Positions 16,207 to 24,719 of a stretch of DNA of 36,055 nucleotides are shown in pieces. Position 1 is the first letter of the stretch. Every line of letters begins with the position of its first letter. A program made the translations under genes and the position numbers. The notes under the pieces are model-generated. The model did not search any database and was not told where the DNA came from. It saw only the letters and a program-made list of their open reading frames with translations. Source of the stretch: Paracoccaceae bacterium (GTDB lineage: Bacteria > Pseudomonadota > Alphaproteobacteria > Rhodobacterales > Rhodobacteraceae); the NCBI GenBank assembly GCA_014879735.1, contig JACSRN010000110.1:1-36055 (forward strand), read 5' to 3'.

Positions 16207-17415
16207 ATGACTTCGCCCGACTGGCTTTCCCTCATCAGTCCGCAATCGCGGCTTGCGCCCTCCAGCGGTATTGCCGAGGTCATGAAGCATGGTTTTGGCC
16301 GGAGCGGGATCATTCCGCTCTGGGTGGGCGAGGGCGATCAGGTCACGCCGCGGCTGATTGCCGATGCCGCGGTTGCCTCGCTCGCGGCGGGCGAGACCTT
16401 CTACATGCCGCAGCCCGGCATCCCCGAGCTGCGCGTCGCGCTGGCGCGCTACAGCGACCGCCTGTTTGGCGGCCTTTTCGGGGCGGCCTTCGATCCCGGC
16501 CGCTTCTTCGTGACCGGGTCGGGGATGCAGGCGATCCAGATCGCCATCCGCATCGTCGCGGCGCCGGGTCAAGAGATCCTGGTGCCCACACCGGCCTGGC
16601 CGAATTTCGCCGCAGCCGTCGGCGTTGCGGGTGCGCGTGCCGTGCCGGTGGCGCAGCAGTTCTCACCCAATGGCTGGCGGCTGGACCTTGCCGATCTGGA
16701 GGCGGCGGTCACTCCGGCAACACGCGCGCTGTTTCTCAACACCCCGTCGAATCCCAGCGGCTGGACGGCATCCCAGGCAGATCTGGCCGGTTTTCTGCAG
16801 TTTGCCCGGCGCCATGGGCTGTGGATCATTGCGGACGAGGTCTATGGCCGTTTCACCGATGCCGGCGGCACCAACCCGTCGCTGCATGCGCTGATCGAGC
16901 CGGACGACCGGGTTATCTTCGTCAACAGCTTCTCCAAGAACTGGGCGATGACGGGCTGGCGCGCCGGCTGGATCGAGGCGCCGCCCGCCCTGGCCCGGCC
17001 CATCGAGAATCTGATCCAGTATTCGACCTCTGGCGTGCCGGTCTTCGTGCAGCGCGCCGCCGTTGCCGCGCTTGACGATGGCGAGGACGCGCTGGCCGCA
17101 ATGCTGCGGCGGGTGCGCATCGGGCGCGACATCGTCACCACGCGGCTGGCACAGGTCAAAGGTGTGGAGTTTGCACCACCCGGGGCGTTCTATCTGTTCT
17201 TCCGCATTGCCGGCACGACCAGTTCGGTCGAAACCGCCGCCCGGATCCTGCGCGACACCGGGGTCGGTCTGGCGCCGGGTTCGGCCTTCGGGGACAATGG
17301 CGAAGGCTTCTTCCGCCTCTGTTTTGCGCGCGACCCCGGCGATCTGCGCCGGGCGGCGGATCTTGTCGCCGACTGGGTTGCGGCCGGGGTCGGTTCGCGG
17401 GATCTGACGGCCTGA
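16207..17415 (+). CDS. PLP-dependent class I aminotransferase
   Basis: A 402-residue fold-type I aminotransferase. Lys244 in SFSKNWAMTGWRAGW is the Schiff-base lysine; ADEVYGRF (Asp210, Tyr213), TPSNPSG and Y66 in ETFYMPQPG are the usual cofactor contacts, and the FRLCFA segment carries the substrate-carboxylate Arg. It would convert an amino acid to its 2-oxo acid. With the AruI-like ThDP enzyme of the divergent arm this recalls an AruH/AruI type transaminase-decarboxylase route. Shine-Dalgarno AGGGACAGG precedes ATG 16207. The EamA gene starts two bases after its stop. Confidence 0.92.
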   Translation: MTSPDWLSLISPQSRLAPSSGIAEVMKHGFGRSGIIPLWVGEGDQVTPRLIADAAVASLAAGETFYMPQPGIPELRVALARYSDRLFGGLFGAAFDPGRFFVTGSGMQAIQIAIRIVAAPGQEILVPTPAWPNFAAAVGVAGARAVPVAQQFSPNGWRLDLADLEAAVTPATRALFLNTPSNPSGWTASQADLAGFLQFARRHGLWIIADEVYGRFTDAGGTNPSLHALIEPDDRVIFVNSFSKNWAMTGWRAGWIEAPPALARPIENLIQYSTSGVPVFVQRAAVAALDDGEDALAAMLRRVRIGRDIVTTRLAQVKGVEFAPPGAFYLFFRIAGTTSSVETAARILRDTGVGLAPGSAFGDNGEGFFRLCFARDPGDLRRAADLVADWVAAGVGSRDLTA

Positions 17416-17416
17416 C

Positions 17417-18280
17417 ATGGAAGCCCCGCTGAAGGGTGCGGTGCTGGTCTGCATCGCAATGCTGCTGTTCACGCTGAACGATGCGATGGTGAAGCTTGCC
17501 GGCCACGGCCTGCCCATCGGACAGGTGATGACGCTGCGCGGCATTGCCGCCGCCGCCCTTCTGGTGCTGGTCATGCGGGCGGTGTCGGTCAGGATGGAAT
17601 GGCGCCAGGCGCTTGCGCCGATGTCGCTCTTGCGGGCGGTCTTTGACGCATTGGCCAGCATCCTGTTCGTCCATGCCCTGCTGGATCTGCCTATCGCCAC
17701 GGTGACGGCCTTTTTGCAAACCGTTCCGGTCCTGTCATCGATTGCCGGTGCCAGGGTCTTTCGCGAAGGCATCAGCCGGGTGCAATGGTTGTCGCTGGGG
17801 CTGTGCATGTCGGGGGTCATTGCCATAACCGGGCTCGATCCGGCCGGCAGCCTGCCGGCGGTACTGGTCGTCCTGCTTGCCGTCGTGCTGATGGTGCTGC
17901 GCGATCTGGCCACCCGAAAGACCGATCCATCGGTGCCGTCGCTGACGATCGCGCTGGTGTCGACGCTGGCCGTGCCGGTGCTGAACCTGCCGCTGTCCGG
18001 GGTGGCGGACTGGAGCATTCCTGGTCCGCTGCAAGCGGGGTTGCTTGCTGGAACGGCACTCTGTGTTGGCGGCGGGACACTCTTGCTGATCATCGCCATG
18101 CGGATCACGACCCTGTCGCGCATCGCGCCGTTCCGCTACTCGGCGATGGTCTTCGCCGTGATCGTGGGTGCCGTGGTCTGGCGGGAAATACCCGATGCCG
18201 GCGTGCTTCTTGGCGTGGCGCTGATCCTGATCGGTGGCACCTTGGGCGCCGGCGCGGCACGAACGGCGCCGGCCACCTGA
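17417..18280 (+). CDS. EamA/DMT-superfamily transporter
   Basis: A 287-residue inner-membrane protein with about ten hydrophobic segments and two EamA repeats; the first shows LLFTLNDAMVKLAGHGLP and the second ends in VVWREIPDAGVLLGVALIL. Members export or import amino acids and other small metabolites. As the last gene of the TetR-linked plus-strand operon it may export a pathway product or surplus amino acid, or be a second uptake route. Direction cannot be told from sequence. Confidence 0.9.
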   Translation: MEAPLKGAVLVCIAMLLFTLNDAMVKLAGHGLPIGQVMTLRGIAAAALLVLVMRAVSVRMEWRQALAPMSLLRAVFDALASILFVHALLDLPIATVTAFLQTVPVLSSIAGARVFREGISRVQWLSLGLCMSGVIAITGLDPAGSLPAVLVVLLAVVLMVLRDLATRKTDPSVPSLTIALVSTLAVPVLNLPLSGVADWSIPGPLQAGLLAGTALCVGGGTLLLIIAMRITTLSRIAPFRYSAMVFAVIVGAVVWREIPDAGVLLGVALILIGGTLGAGAARTAPAT

Positions 18281-18433
18281 TCCGTCAGGCCTTCCGCGGT
18301 CAGTTCAAGCCCGCCTCCAGCACCGCCGTATCGACACGGTGATGGTCGTTGCTCCAGAGGATCGGCCTGCCCCTTGCTGGCAAAGCGGAGATCCACGAAG
18401 CAGTGTCCGGCCGCTGCCGCCGGGTGATCGACC
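18281..18433. other. Spacer with possible coding debris (minus strand)
   Basis: A 153-bp stretch between the convergent EamA and FadJ-like genes. On the minus strand one frame reads VDHPAAAAGHCFVDLRFASKG and, after a frame change, another reads RPILWSNDHHRVDTAVLEAG before a stop at 18300. Neither has a start. They look more protein-like than random GC-rich shadow but I cannot assign a family; this may be a remnant of a gene lost by frameshifts. Confidence 0.3.
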
Positions 18434-20437
18434 TTATGCCCTGCACCCTCGGCCTTGGTCCTGCCGGTATCCTGATCCTGCGCTAGTTCCGTGCGCCCCG
18501 CGTCCGCGGCGTTCGGTCAGGAACATCGGCCCGCCCTTGCTGCGGGGGAAGCCATAGCCGTGAACTTCGACCAGGTCGATATCGGACGGCTGCGTGGCGA
18601 TGCCCTCCGCAAGGATTGCCCGTCCCTCCTCGGCCATCGTGGCCACGAGACGGTCGGCAATCTCGGCGGGAGAGAGCGACAGGTTGCCGGTTACAAGCGG
18701 CGCGATGATCCGTGCCGCCTCGGCCGATGGGCGTGGCTTGCGGTCCTCCGGCACGTAATCATACCAGCCGCCGCCGGTCTTCTGGCCTTTGCGGCCCGCG
18801 AGAACCAGAAGGTCGCCCGGTTGTACGGCAATGGTCTCGCCCTGGGCGCGGGCCGCTTCGCGCTGCAGCCACGAGATGTCGAGACCGGCCATATCCTGCA
18901 TTTCGAACGGACCCATGGCAAAGCCGAAAGCGCGCAGTGCCGCGTCGATCTCGGGCACCGGCACGCCCTGGCGCAGCATATCTTCGGCAGCGGCGCGATA
19001 GCGGCGCAGGATGCGGTTGCCGATGAATCCATCGCAGATGCCGGAGCGCACCGGAATCTTGCCAAGCCGCCGGGCCAGATCGAAAGCGGTGGCCAGGGTC
19101 TGGCGGCTGGTGTCGGGTGTCGGCACGATCTCCAGCAGCTTCATCACATGGGCCGGGCTGAAGAAATGCAGGCCAAGGAAGCGGTCGGGATGCGCAAGGC
19201 CTTCGGCGATGCGCCGGGGATCGAGATAGGAGGTATTGGTGGCAAGGATCGCATCAGGGCTGCAGATGCGGCCAAGCTCGGCAAAGACCGGACGCTTGAT
19301 CTCCAAGGTTTCGAACACCGCCTCGATCACCAGATCGCAGGGCGCCATCGCCGCAAGGCCCACCGTGCCCGAGAGGCGGGCAAGCCGCTCGCCCGCCTGC
19401 GCCTCGGTGATGAGCCCGCGCTTGACCCCGGCCTCGACCAGCCCTTTCAGCGTGGCAAGGCCGCGCTGCAGCGCGGCCTCGTCGCGCTCCGACAGGGTGA
19501 CGGACAGTCCTGCCGCAAGAAGTGCGGCGCCGATGCCAGTACCCATGGTGCCGCCGCCGATCACGCCGGCACGGGTCAGGGTGCGCGGGGTGACGTCACG
19601 CAGATCGGCGGGCCGGGGGGCGGCACGTTCGGCGAAGAACAGATGGCGCAGCGCTGCGGCCTCCTCCGAGGCGCGCAGGCGCAGAAACACCATGCGTTCG
19701 TTGGCAAGGCCAGCTTCCGCACCATTCTCAACCCCGAACCGCAGCACCGCCAGCGCCGCCAGTGGCGCCGGATTGCCCTTTGACGCCTTGGCGATACGGG
19801 CCTCGGCTGCGGTCCAGACCTCGGGCGTGGCCGAGACCGGGCGGGCAGATGCAGCGACCGGCAGCGGCTGGCCGATACGGCCGGCAGCAAAGGTCAGCGC
19901 CGCCCCGACCAGATCGCCCTGGACGACCTGGTCGATAAGCCCCGGTTCGGCATCCTGTCCGGCGGTCACGACCCGGTTTTCCGCGACCACCGGAATGGCC
20001 GCCTCGACGCCGATCAGGCGGGGCAGGCGCTGGGTGCCACCTGCGCCGGGGATGATCCCCAGATTCACCTCGGGCAGGCCGAGCCGGGTGCCGGGGGCGG
20101 CAATGCGGTAGTGGCAACCAAGCGCCAGTTCCATCCCGCCGCCCAGGGCGGTGCCGTGCAAGGCCGCGATCCAGGGTTTCGAACTGGCCGCGATCTGCTG
20201 GATCAGATCGGGCAGATGCGGCTCTTCCGGCGGACGGTCGAATTCGGTGATGTCGGCGCCGCCGACGAACATCTTGCCGGCGCCGGTCAGAACGATGGCG
20301 CCGACCGCGGGATCCGCCTCCAGCCGGGCGATGGCATCGGCCAGTGCCAGGCGCGTCGCCTTGCCCAGAGCATTGACGGGCGGGTTGTCAATGGTGACGA
20401 GGGCAATGCCGCTGTGGTTCTCGATCTGCAGGTCCAT
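18434..20437 (-). CDS. FadJ/FadB-like bifunctional enoyl-CoA hydratase / 3-hydroxyacyl-CoA dehydrogenase
   Basis: 667 residues. Residues 1 to about 180 are a crotonase domain with the oxyanion segments and both catalytic glutamates: E103 in GGGMELALGCHYRIA and E123 in LGLPEVNLGIIPGAGG. From residue 290 comes the NAD-binding domain (GVIGGGTMGTGIG), the catalytic His region LGLHFFSPAHVMKLLEIV and the C-domain DGFIGNRI. It hydrates and then oxidises 2-enoyl-CoA in beta-oxidation. ATG 20437 chosen over an upstream in-frame ATG at 20503. The C-terminus after GYGFPRSKGGPMFLTE turns into an Arg/Gly-rich tail unlike the family, suggesting a frameshift near 18510. It stands alone, not in an obvious operon. 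Confidence 0.9.
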   Translation of the reverse strand: MDLQIENHSGIALVTIDNPPVNALGKATRLALADAIARLEADPAVGAIVLTGAGKMFVGGADITEFDRPPEEPHLPDLIQQIAASSKPWIAALHGTALGGGMELALGCHYRIAAPGTRLGLPEVNLGIIPGAGGTQRLPRLIGVEAAIPVVAENRVVTAGQDAEPGLIDQVVQGDLVGAALTFAAGRIGQPLPVAASARPVSATPEVWTAAEARIAKASKGNPAPLAALAVLRFGVENGAEAGLANERMVFLRLRASEEAAALRHLFFAERAAPRPADLRDVTPRTLTRAGVIGGGTMGTGIGAALLAAGLSVTLSERDEAALQRGLATLKGLVEAGVKRGLITEAQAGERLARLSGTVGLAAMAPCDLVIEAVFETLEIKRPVFAELGRICSPDAILATNTSYLDPRRIAEGLAHPDRFLGLHFFSPAHVMKLLEIVPTPDTSRQTLATAFDLARRLGKIPVRSGICDGFIGNRILRRYRAAAEDMLRQGVPVPEIDAALRAFGFAMGPFEMQDMAGLDISWLQREAARAQGETIAVQPGDLLVLAGRKGQKTGGGWYDYVPEDRKPRPSAEAARIIAPLVTGNLSLSPAEIADRLVATMAEEGRAILAEGIATQPSDIDLVEVHGYGFPRSKGGPMFLTERRGRGAHGTSAGSGYRQDQGRGCRA

Positions 20438-20583
20438 GGTCACGTCCGTTCGGGCGATGGTGCGATTGGCGTCGGGCCAGCGCCGGGCGCCGCGGGTATC
20501 CAATCACCGAAACCGGACGAAGACCACAGGCCGGAGCAGATCGTTGCCGATTCTTGCGCCGCCGCACGATACTTCGCGCGGTG

Positions 20584-20598
20584 GCCGGCGTCGCCGGC
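20584..20598. terminator. Short GC-rich hairpin downstream of the YkuD gene
   Basis: GCCGGC, loop GTC, GCCGGC, ten bases past the YkuD stop on the minus strand. No T-run; weak candidate terminator. The rest of the 170-bp gap between YkuD and the FadJ-like gene shows nothing else. Confidence 0.35.
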
Positions 20599-20607
20599 GG
20601 AACCCTC

Positions 20608-21192
20608 TCAGAGCAACCGCACCTGGGTGCCGATTTCAACGAGGTCGAACAGCCGCTCGATATTCTCGTTGTAGATCCCGACGCAGCCATTCGAGGCCGG
20701 CCGCCCGATCTTCTCGACAAGATCGATGCCGTGGATGCGGTAATATTGCCAGCTCAGATTCAGCGCCCGTGTGCCAAGCGGATTGTCCGGCCCGGGCCCG
20801 ATGGATTTTGGCAGGTCCGGATCACGGGCGCGCATGTCCGGGGTCGGAATCCAGGTCGGGCTATGCCGCTTGAGCACCACCTCGGTATAGCCGCGCCGGG
20901 TCAGTTCCTCGCTCATCGGAACCGACGAGGGATAGACCAGATAGGTGCTTTCGTCCTCGGACCAATAATGCAGCACGCGCGATTCGAGATCGCAGAGAAT
21001 GGCGCCCTTGCGCAGGGTCTGAAAATGGTCCTGCCAGCGTTGGCTGCGAAAGCTGGCGGTATTGTGCCGGTTTGCCGCCGAGGGCGGAATCGCCGTCACC
21101 TCCTGCGCGCGCAGGAGCGCGGGGGCTGCCAATGTCGCGATGCCTGCGGTGGCGACACCGAACAGGCCGCGGCGGGTCATGGATTGGGTCAT
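20608..21192 (-). CDS. L,D-transpeptidase (YkuD domain), Tat-type signal
   Basis: A 194-residue exported protein with a twin-arginine leader (MTRRGLFGVATAG, then a hydrophobic run and ALLRAQ). The YkuD motif has HGIDLVEKIGRPASNGCVG: His154 and the nucleophile Cys170 are present, but the usual His before Gly-Cys is Asn168 and the following Arg is Gly172. It would form 3-3 crosslinks in peptidoglycan or attach proteins to it, in the periplasm. ATG 21192 has AAGGAAC upstream. It follows the CAP lipoprotein gene by 14 bases and is probably co-transcribed. These envelope genes look unrelated to the surrounding catabolic operons. Confidence 0.9.
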   Translation of the reverse strand: MTQSMTRRGLFGVATAGIATLAAPALLRAQEVTAIPPSAANRHNTASFRSQRWQDHFQTLRKGAILCDLESRVLHYWSEDESTYLVYPSSVPMSEELTRRGYTEVVLKRHSPTWIPTPDMRARDPDLPKSIGPGPDNPLGTRALNLSWQYYRIHGIDLVEKIGRPASNGCVGIYNENIERLFDLVEIGTQVRLL

Positions 21193-21206
21193 GGATCGTT
21201 CCTTTC

Positions 21207-21731
21207 TCAGTTTGCGACCGTCAAGGTCCACCAGAGCTTGTTGCTCGGCTCTCGATAGACGCCGAGGCCGATGCGGCGGGCGGCAGGATCGAGCAGCACT
21301 GCCCGTTGCGCAGCCGTTCCCATCCAGGTCGCAATCGTCTGCACTTCGTTCTCGTAGGTCTCGGAAACCAGTTCGCCCAGGATCTGGCCCTCGAATCCGG
21401 CGCGGCGGGCCCGGTCGAGGGGCGAGCTGCCATCGGCACCGAAATTCCAGGCGCGGTCCTGCTCTGCCATTGCGCGCGACTGGTCGTCGGCCGCCGCCAC
21501 CAGCGCGGCGTCAAGCGTGACCGGCGCCAACCCCGCGGCGGTGCGGGTATTGTTGACGGTCTCCTGCGCCCGTTCACGCACGCTGGCCACGTTTTCCGGC
21601 GTTACCGCATAGACGCCCTGAACCGAAGCTCCGGTCTTGTCCAGCCGGGGCGGCGCAGACGGGTTGAGTTGCGCACAGGCCGTCACCGCAAGGATCGCCG
21701 CAAGGCCGAGAGCCGTGCGCGCCCGGCCCAT
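21207..21731 (-). CDS. CAP-domain (SCP/PR-1-like) lipoprotein
   Basis: From ATG 21731 a 174-residue protein with a clean lipoprotein signal, MGRARTALGLAAILAVTAC, so Cys19 would be lipidated and anchored in an envelope membrane. The mature part has the bacterial CAP pattern: VNNTRTAAGLAPVTLDAALVAAADDQSRAMAEQ, then the core around GELVSETYENEVQTIATWM and GLGVYREPSNKLWWTLTVAN. Function of such proteins is not settled; an envelope role is likely given the YkuD partner. An in-frame GTG/ATG at 21815/21812 would give a longer leader, but has weak ribosome-binding support. Confidence 0.85.
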   Translation of the reverse strand: MGRARTALGLAAILAVTACAQLNPSAPPRLDKTGASVQGVYAVTPENVASVRERAQETVNNTRTAAGLAPVTLDAALVAAADDQSRAMAEQDRAWNFGADGSSPLDRARRAGFEGQILGELVSETYENEVQTIATWMGTAAQRAVLLDPAARRIGLGVYREPSNKLWWTLTVAN

Positions 21732-22215
21732 CGCCGGGCCGGGAGTCTTAGGCAGAAAGGCCGGTCGCGCGGCGGGGGCCGGGGAAAGATATATCGAGAG
21801 AGCGTCTGTCATCACATCGTTTTCGTTGTTCCGAATGCCCCTGTAGCCCTTCCAGCCGCAGGAGGTTCAAGTCAGAACTCCGTGACACACGGGATTGTCA
21901 GATCGATGCGAACAGGGTCGGGCCAGGGCAGCGCATATCGCAGCAGCCTGGCGGGAACGATTGATCGGCCCGGCACCCGGCCGGCTCCTGGCCGTCTTTC
22001 CCGCCCTGCGGCAGTGCCGTGATCCGGCGCGTGGACCGCTTCAGCCCCTGGATTGCGAGCGCCGCGTTGCCGATGCCAGCATGCCGAACCCGAAAGCCGC
22101 CATTCCCGATCTCATCGGTTCCTTCTCTCCCAGACATGCGAGTTCCGGACGCTGCAGATGTTGCGACAAAGCGCTTGTGATGACTTGCCACCCGGCTTTG
22201 GACCGGCGTCGGATT
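21732..22215. other. Intergenic stretch with a possible small frameshifted gene
   Basis: 484 bases without a confident gene. On the minus strand ATG 22115 follows GAGAGAAGGAACCG, a good Shine-Dalgarno, and begins MRSGMAAFGFGMLASA, membrane-segment-like, but this frame stops at 22041 after 24 codons. The next frame continues with AALAIQGLKRSTRRITALP and stays open to 21898. It may be a broken small membrane protein or coincidence. No other structure noticed. Confidence 0.25.
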
Positions 22216-23706
22216 TCAGCTGCTGATGTAGACGCTCTTGGTGGCGAGATAGGCCTCGACATGGGCACGGCTGCCCTTGATGCCGTAGCCGCTGTTCTTC
22301 ACCCCGCCAAAGCCGACCATCGGATCGATGAGGCCGTAGCAGTTCACCCACATCGTGCCGGTGCGTATGCTTTTGACGACCTGCAACGCGCTGTCGATGT
22401 TGCGCGACCAGACGGCACCGCCCAAGCCGTATTCGGTCCGGTTGCCCAGCTGGATTGCCTCCTCCACGGTATCGAAGGGAATCACCGATATCACGGGGCC
22501 GAAGATTTCCTCGCGGGCGATGGTCATGTCGTTATGGACATTGCCGAATACCGTCGGGCGCACGTAATAGCCGCCGGCCGGCGACCCCTCGGGGCGGTTG
22601 CCGCCGCCTGCAAGCTGCGCGCCCTCGGCCGGGGCGATGCCGATGTAATGCATGACCCGCTCCAGTTGCGCCCGCGAGACCAGCGGGCCAAGCTGGCTTG
22701 TGCTGTCGAAGGCATGACCCACGGCGATACCCGCGGCATGTGCCGCCAGCCGTTCCGTCACCTCCTGCACGATGCTGCGGTGCACGAATACCCGCGAACC
22801 TGCAAAGCACACCTGGCCCGAGTTGGTGAAAACGCCCATGGCGGCGCCGGGGACGGCCTTGTCCAGATCGGCGTCGGCCAGGATGATGTCGGGCGATTTG
22901 CCGCCAAGTTCCAGTTGCAGGCGTTTCATGTTCACGGCCGAGGCCTCGATGATCCGCCGGCCTGTGGCGGTCGAGCCGGTGAAGGCCACGCGATCCACGT
23001 CGGGATGGGCCGCCAGCCTTGCACCCGCAACGGCGCCGGTGCCGGTGACGACATTGACGACGCCATCGGGCAGGCCGATCTCATGCAGCATCTGGACCAC
23101 GCGCAGAACGCTGAGCGAGGCGTCCTCGGCAGGTTTCATGACCACGGTGCAGCCGGCCGCCAGCGCCGCCCCGAGGATCCACCACTGGCTGATCAGCGGC
23201 CCGTTCCACGGGATGATGCCGCCCACCACTCCGACCGGCGACTTGAGGGTGAGGGTCGTCACATTGCCGGCCAGCGAATTCTGCATCGTCTCGCCGGTCA
23301 CATTCACCGCCTGTGAGGCGAAGAACAGGATCATCTGCAGCACGGCGTTCTTCATGGCGCGGGTACGGCTGATCGGCGCGCCCATGTCGGCCGATTCGAT
23401 CTGCGCCAGTTCTTCGTAATGCGCCGACAGATGGTCATGCGCGCGGATCAGCAGCAATTGCCGTTGATACGGGGTCCAGCGGCTCCAACTGCCCTCGAAC
23501 GCCGCGCGGGCAGCAGCGACGGCACGGTCGACATCCTCCGGACCACCTGCGGCCAGCCGGGTCAGGACCTGCCCGGTCGAGGGATCGAAGCTGTCAATGC
23601 TTTGCCCCGACAATGCGGGCGTCTCGCGGCCGTCGATCAGCAAGCCATGTTCGACACGCGACAGGAAGGCGGCGGCCGCCGAATTCAGCGGCTCAAGCTT
23701 GGTCAT
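22216..23706 (-). CDS. NAD(P)-dependent aldehyde dehydrogenase
   Basis: A 496-residue member of the aldehyde dehydrogenase superfamily. Asn168 in PWNGP, Lys191 in VVMKPAEDAS, FTGSTATG, general base Glu266 in LELGGKSP, and nucleophile Cys300 in NSGQVCFAGSR are all present. It oxidises an aldehyde to the acid; NSGQVC is common in broad-range betaine-, phenylacetaldehyde- or aminobutyraldehyde-type enzymes. It lacks the CoA-acylating features of MmsA. Third gene after the TRAP binding protein and the 3-hydroxyisobutyrate-dehydrogenase-like gene (27-base gap), so likely under the same GntR-type control. Confidence 0.93.
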   Translation of the reverse strand: MTKLEPLNSAAAAFLSRVEHGLLIDGRETPALSGQSIDSFDPSTGQVLTRLAAGGPEDVDRAVAAARAAFEGSWSRWTPYQRQLLLIRAHDHLSAHYEELAQIESADMGAPISRTRAMKNAVLQMILFFASQAVNVTGETMQNSLAGNVTTLTLKSPVGVVGGIIPWNGPLISQWWILGAALAAGCTVVMKPAEDASLSVLRVVQMLHEIGLPDGVVNVVTGTGAVAGARLAAHPDVDRVAFTGSTATGRRIIEASAVNMKRLQLELGGKSPDIILADADLDKAVPGAAMGVFTNSGQVCFAGSRVFVHRSIVQEVTERLAAHAAGIAVGHAFDSTSQLGPLVSRAQLERVMHYIGIAPAEGAQLAGGGNRPEGSPAGGYYVRPTVFGNVHNDMTIAREEIFGPVISVIPFDTVEEAIQLGNRTEYGLGGAVWSRNIDSALQVVKSIRTGTMWVNCYGLIDPMVGFGGVKNSGYGIKGSRAHVEAYLATKSVYISS

Positions 23707-23733
23707 CCGAAGGCTCCCGATGAAAGTTGCGGG

Positions 23734-24633
23734 TCACAGACTGTGGTTTTCGGGCACGACATGGGTGCCACAAAGACTGTCCATCATCAGCGCGGCGGCA
23801 TTGACCTGCGTGTCGTAGCTGTAGGCATTCATCGCCATCTGCAGGAAATTCTTGGCCACATCGCCGAACTGCATGGCCACGCCGGTTTCGGCGCCAAGCT
23901 GGCAGGCCAGTTTCACATCCTTGTGCAACAGGCCGAGCGTGAACCCCGACGGCAGATTTCCGCTGACGATATGTTTCTCGAACATGAGTTCGGTAAAGAA
24001 GTTACGGCCGGATCCCTTGTTGATGATCTGTACCGCCCGACCGGCATCGACACCGTTCTTTACCGCCAGCGCAACTGCCTCCATCGCGACAAAGCGCTGC
24101 GCCGCAGACAGCATGTTGTTTGCCAGCTTGATCACATTGCCGGTGCCGATTTCGCCGGCACGAACGACATTCGGGCTGATCTTGTGCAGCAGGGGCGCCG
24201 CGCGCGCATAATCCTCGGCCGGGCCGCCAACCATGATGGCGATTGTGCCGGCCTCGGCGCCCACTGGGCCACCGCTGACCGGTGCGTCCAGCATCGACAC
24301 ATCCGCCTGCCGCAGCCGGCGGGCCAGCGCGCGGGTGACGGAAGGATCGCCCGTGGTCTGGTCGATCACGATGGCGCCGGGCCGCAGATGGCGGGCCAGA
24401 TCGCCCCTGCCATAAAGCAGATCCTCGACATGTTGCGATGTGGGCAGGCAGAGCATGACCGTCATGCAGGATGCCGCGACCTCGGCCCCGCTGCCCGCGG
24501 CCTGCGCACCTGCCGCAACCAGCCGTCCGACCGCGGCTGCGTTCATGTCATAGACCGTCAGCGGTTCCGCCAACTGCAGCCTGCGCGCGAGCGCGCCGCC
24601 CATGCTGCCAAGACCGATGTAACCGACCGCCAT
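23734..24633 (-). CDS. 3-hydroxyisobutyrate dehydrogenase-like beta-hydroxyacid dehydrogenase
   Basis: A 299-residue NAD(P)-dependent enzyme. The N-terminal Rossmann motif is GYIGLGSMGGALA. The substrate motif DAPVSGGPVGAEAGTIAIMVGG and the catalytic Lys in GTGNVIKLANNM are typical of 3-hydroxyisobutyrate, tartronate semialdehyde and L-threonate dehydrogenases. It oxidises a beta-hydroxy acid to a semialdehyde, which the neighbouring aldehyde dehydrogenase could take further. ATG 24633 is nine bases after GGAAGG; ATG 24642 abuts it and is less likely. Located between the TRAP binding-protein and aldehyde dehydrogenase genes. Confidence 0.92.
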   Translation of the reverse strand: MAVGYIGLGSMGGALARRLQLAEPLTVYDMNAAAVGRLVAAGAQAAGSGAEVAASCMTVMLCLPTSQHVEDLLYGRGDLARHLRPGAIVIDQTTGDPSVTRALARRLRQADVSMLDAPVSGGPVGAEAGTIAIMVGGPAEDYARAAPLLHKISPNVVRAGEIGTGNVIKLANNMLSAAQRFVAMEAVALAVKNGVDAGRAVQIINKGSGRNFFTELMFEKHIVSGNLPSGFTLGLLHKDVKLACQLGAETGVAMQFGDVAKNFLQMAMNAYSYDTQVNAAALMMDSLCGTHVVPENHSL

Positions 24634-24665
24634 TGCGGGCATCCTTCCATCTCTTGCCGCGGGGA

Positions 24666-24687
24666 CTGCCGCCGCATCCGGCGGCAG
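24666..24687. other. Stem-loop between the TRAP and dehydrogenase genes
   Basis: CTGCCGCCG (24666-24674), loop CATC, CGGCGGCAG (24679-24687): a perfect 9-bp stem in the 86-bp gap inside the operon. It could act as a partial terminator or mRNA stabiliser, leaving more binding protein than enzyme; such arrangements are common after binding-protein genes. Confidence 0.5.
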
Positions 24688-24719
24688 CCCGCGTGCATAA
24701 CCCCCTAGTTCCTCTCGGT

